Positions 62,188 to 64,000 of a stretch of 64,000 bases of DNA are shown here, piece after piece. Made by a program: the position numbers and the translations under genes. The notes beneath the pieces are model-generated. The model ran no database searches. It saw only the letters and a program-made list of their open reading frames with translations, and was not told the DNA's origin. Position 1 is the first letter of the stretch. Each line of letters starts with the position of its first letter. This DNA comes from Aquiflexum gelatinilyticum (GTDB taxonomy: Bacteria; Bacteroidota; Bacteroidia; Cytophagales; Cyclobacteriaceae): contig NZ_JANSUY010000001.1 of the NCBI RefSeq assembly GCF_024741135.1, forward strand, positions 620,001 through 684,000, read 5' to 3'.

Positions 62188-64000
62188 GGGTTTATTGGTT
62201 TTAAGTAGATTCGCTCCATTGCGTTTTTTTTGACTCTTTCATAGTCGAATGGTATGTTGACAAATTCGTCTGCCGCCCAAATAGGAAATAGATTTCTATA
62301 AAATGGACTATTTGGATTCCCAGATTGTCCGGGAGTATTGATGCCAATGGTTTTTTCCCAATCGCCGGTATCGACTACAATCCTGAATGAAGCACCTGAA
62401 GTATTTTTGTCTCCATAGGCATTTGCACCGGGGGTAAAACTGTAGCCTCCTCTCGCCACCGGACCTGCATCCAATTTTTCCTTCCATTCATCCGACAAGG
62501 CCGGGCTCAAAGGATGAGTGATGTAGGCGTGTTTGTAGGAAGTCTGACCGTATTGCCAGTTGTTACTGTTTTTTCCAAGTTTTGACTCGAGTTCCTGAAT
62601 TGCCAACTCAAAGCAATTTACGAGAAACTTATCCCTTTCAATAGCAGCATTCCTTGAAAATAAGTGGTCAGGATGCTCTATCCAACTTATCACACGGGTC
62701 ATCTGTATACTGCCCACCAAATCCATCACCTCTTTGGGAACTGATATTTCCTTTATTTTTTCTCTGATTTTTCTTTCCCACATGACATAAATTCCTGCGG
62801 GAATAGAGTTCTTTTCCAACTTATAATCCCAATCTAATAGCATACCCCTCAATTTCCCAGCTTCATTTTTCTCGAAAACAAGATCCTTTAAGTAGGGGAC
62901 CAAGGTTCTTGCAGGAAGCGACAGGTAGTCATTTTGAAGCTTTCCCATTTCTTCAACAGAAAAATTGGTTCCTTTTCCGAGAACTTCTCTGACCCGGTCA
63001 CCGCGAAACGAGTCAGACCATTCATAACCTAGGGCATTTTTGTGTGGATAGTCCGCCGGAGTTACGTTTTCATTGGCGGTGGCTATAAAACCATTTTCAG
63101 GGTTATAATCATGTGGTCTCTCCGAAATGGGTAAGTAGCCGTCCCATTCCTTACTGCCATCTCCCAACGTCACAACCAGACCTGAAAAACCATTTCTGAT
63201 AGGTGAGATTCCTGTTGCCTGCCAACCGATATTCCCTTCCCTGTCTGCCCAAATCATATTTTCGGCGGGAATGTGGTTGTAAGTACAAGCATCCCGAAAC
63301 TCCTCCCAAGTAGTCGATTGGTCCATTCTCAGGCTTGCCAAATAGGGTGCGCCGCCCTTTTCAAGCCATGCACACTGTACTGCAACTGCTTTTTTCAGAT
63401 ACTGATCTACGAATGTCACCGGACCATGGATAGTATAGAAATGTTTCACAACAGCATCGGATTTCCCTTTTACTTTGATAGTGTCGGTAATTACTTCCAT
63501 CTCATGCCATTTTCCTTTATGGAAATATAGTTGCGGGTTTTCGGGATGAATGTCATAGATGCGCATGTCCTCGTTATCTGTTTCGAAAATCGTCAGACCC
63601 CAAGCTCCAAATTGGTTATGACCTATCGATACTCCGGGAATCACAGGTTCTCCGGCGCCCACCACATCCCAACCGGGCGCATGAAGGTGAACCATATACC
63701 TAAGAGAAGGAACTGCGATCAGTCTATGGGGGTCATTTGCCATGATGGGATAACCACTTTCAGTTAATTTGCCACTGACTACCCAATTGTTGCTTCCTAT
63801 GGAGAATTTCTCAGTCTCGAGGGTTTCCTGAATATCTGTTTCATATTCCAGTAATTGGGTCATGAATTTTTCGGGATTGTTTCGGGCTTCCGGGATGATG
63901 TATTCAGGATAATAGGTCAGGCTTTTGCGAAAAGCATTGTAGGGAGCAAGAATATCCTTGAACAGTAATTCCTTCGGGATAGACTTGTCAAGATCCAAAA
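62184..64000 (-). CDS. penicillin-acylase family protein, 5' end cut by window edge
   Basis: At least 604 residues are visible and the frame is still open at the edge, so the N-terminus is missing. SNNWVVSG carries the N-terminal nucleophile Ser exposed by self-cleavage in the Ntn-hydrolase beta chain. SLRYMVHLHAPGWDVVGAGEPVIPGVSIGHNQFGAWGLT and ENMIWADREGNIGWQATG are family blocks. These enzymes cleave amides such as beta-lactams or acyl-homoserine lactones; the substrate here is unknown. Its stop overlaps the glucanase start (ATGA), so the two are one operon. Confidence 0.9.
   Translation of the reverse strand, partial: LDLDKSIPKELLFKDILAPYNAFRKSLTYYPEYIIPEARNNPEKFMTQLLEYETDIQETLETEKFSIGSNNWVVSGKLTESGYPIMANDPHRLIAVPSLRYMVHLHAPGWDVVGAGEPVIPGVSIGHNQFGAWGLTIFETDNEDMRIYDIHPENPQLYFHKGKWHEMEVITDTIKVKGKSDAVVKHFYTIHGPVTFVDQYLKKAVAVQCAWLEKGGAPYLASLRMDQSTTWEEFRDACTYNHIPAENMIWADREGNIGWQATGISPIRNGFSGLVVTLGDGSKEWDGYLPISERPHDYNPENGFIATANENVTPADYPHKNALGYEWSDSFRGDRVREVLGKGTNFSVEEMGKLQNDYLSLPARTLVPYLKDLVFEKNEAGKLRGMLLDWDYKLEKNSIPAGIYVMWERKIREKIKEISVPKEVMDLVGSIQMTRVISWIEHPDHLFSRNAAIERDKFLVNCFELAIQELESKLGKNSNNWQYGQTSYKHAYITHPLSPALSDEWKEKLDAGPVARGGYSFTPGANAYGDKNTSGASFRIVVDTGDWEKTIGINTPGQSGNPNSPFYRNLFPIWAADEFVNIPFDYERVKKNAMERIYLKPINP

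Noticed and set aside
1-64000. tRNA, rRNA or insertion sequence
   Set aside because: The gaps were read on both strands and no cloverleaf, rRNA segment or transposase was seen. Short RNAs could still be missed by eye.

Overview
The window looks like a chromosomal segment of a Bacteroidota bacterium, most likely a Cytophagales/Cyclobacteriaceae member (Algoriphagus- or Aquiflexum-like). This rests on moderately AT-rich DNA, the -7 promoter element TAnnTTTG in several leader regions, many short N-terminal signal peptides ending in xxAQ, a menaquinone-type MenE/MenB pair, a Bacteroidota-style TlpA tandem, and sugar porter/fructokinase, sulfatase and GH144 genes. The genus is an inference. I found no rRNA, tRNA, CRISPR array or insertion sequence.

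Layout. 1-2.8 kb: a visibly AT-richer left edge with an unrecognised large protein (cut by the edge), a zinc-finger/T5orf172 (GIY-YIG-like) protein and an orphan HigA-type antitoxin. 2.8-9.4 kb: ABM monooxygenase, a decayed signal-peptide stub, a secreted protein, a large tricorn-like protease and a DUF2254 membrane protein. 9.7-15.2 kb: a tight patatin / unknown one-TM duplicated-domain protein / DyP-peroxidase operon facing a catalase-like protein fused to an SRPBCC domain. This lipid-and-haem cluster is my best candidate for an undescribed system. 15.4-20.5 kb: a 1707-residue pseudokinase-AAA-GAF-adenylate cyclase. 20.7-28.3 kb: YpfJ-type zinc protease, sulfatase, TerC, 2-hydroxyacid dehydrogenase, GreA, HIT, and a fructokinase/sugar porter operon. 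28.3-33.6 kb: YciI-like and DUF389 proteins, a lone receiver domain surrounded by repeated palindromes, and an MlaE-MlaF-MlaD lipid transport operon ending in a strong terminator. 33.7-38.4 kb: EEP phosphatase, HxlR regulator, DJ-1/PfpI protein, DUF481 barrel, a bestrophin gene broken by one in-frame amber codon, and an F420-reductase-like protein. 38.6-42.4 kb: outer-membrane proteins, a lipoprotein and two tandem TlpA-like thioredoxins. 42.6-48.5 kb: Tex, a DUF4143 ATPase behind three 32-bp palindromic repeats, small proteins, an XRE/S24 repressor with operator-like palindromes, and RluF. 48.6-60.5 kb: PEP synthase, baeRF-like protein, ATP-grasp protein, DUF2141, MenE, MenB, monoacylglycerol-lipase-like hydrolase, universal stress protein, methyltransferase, sterol-desaturase-like oxidase and rhodanese. 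60.6-64 kb: GH144 glucanase lipoprotein and a penicillin-acylase-family enzyme running off the right edge.

Themes. Envelope and lipid work recurs (patatin, MlaEFD, lipase, sterol desaturase, outer-membrane barrels). So do redox and haem defence (DyP, catalase-like, TlpA pair, DJ-1). cAMP signalling is possible: the cyclase has adenylate-type residues and a CRP-like palindrome sits at about 58.69 kb. Protein names come from reading motifs by eye; no database search was run.
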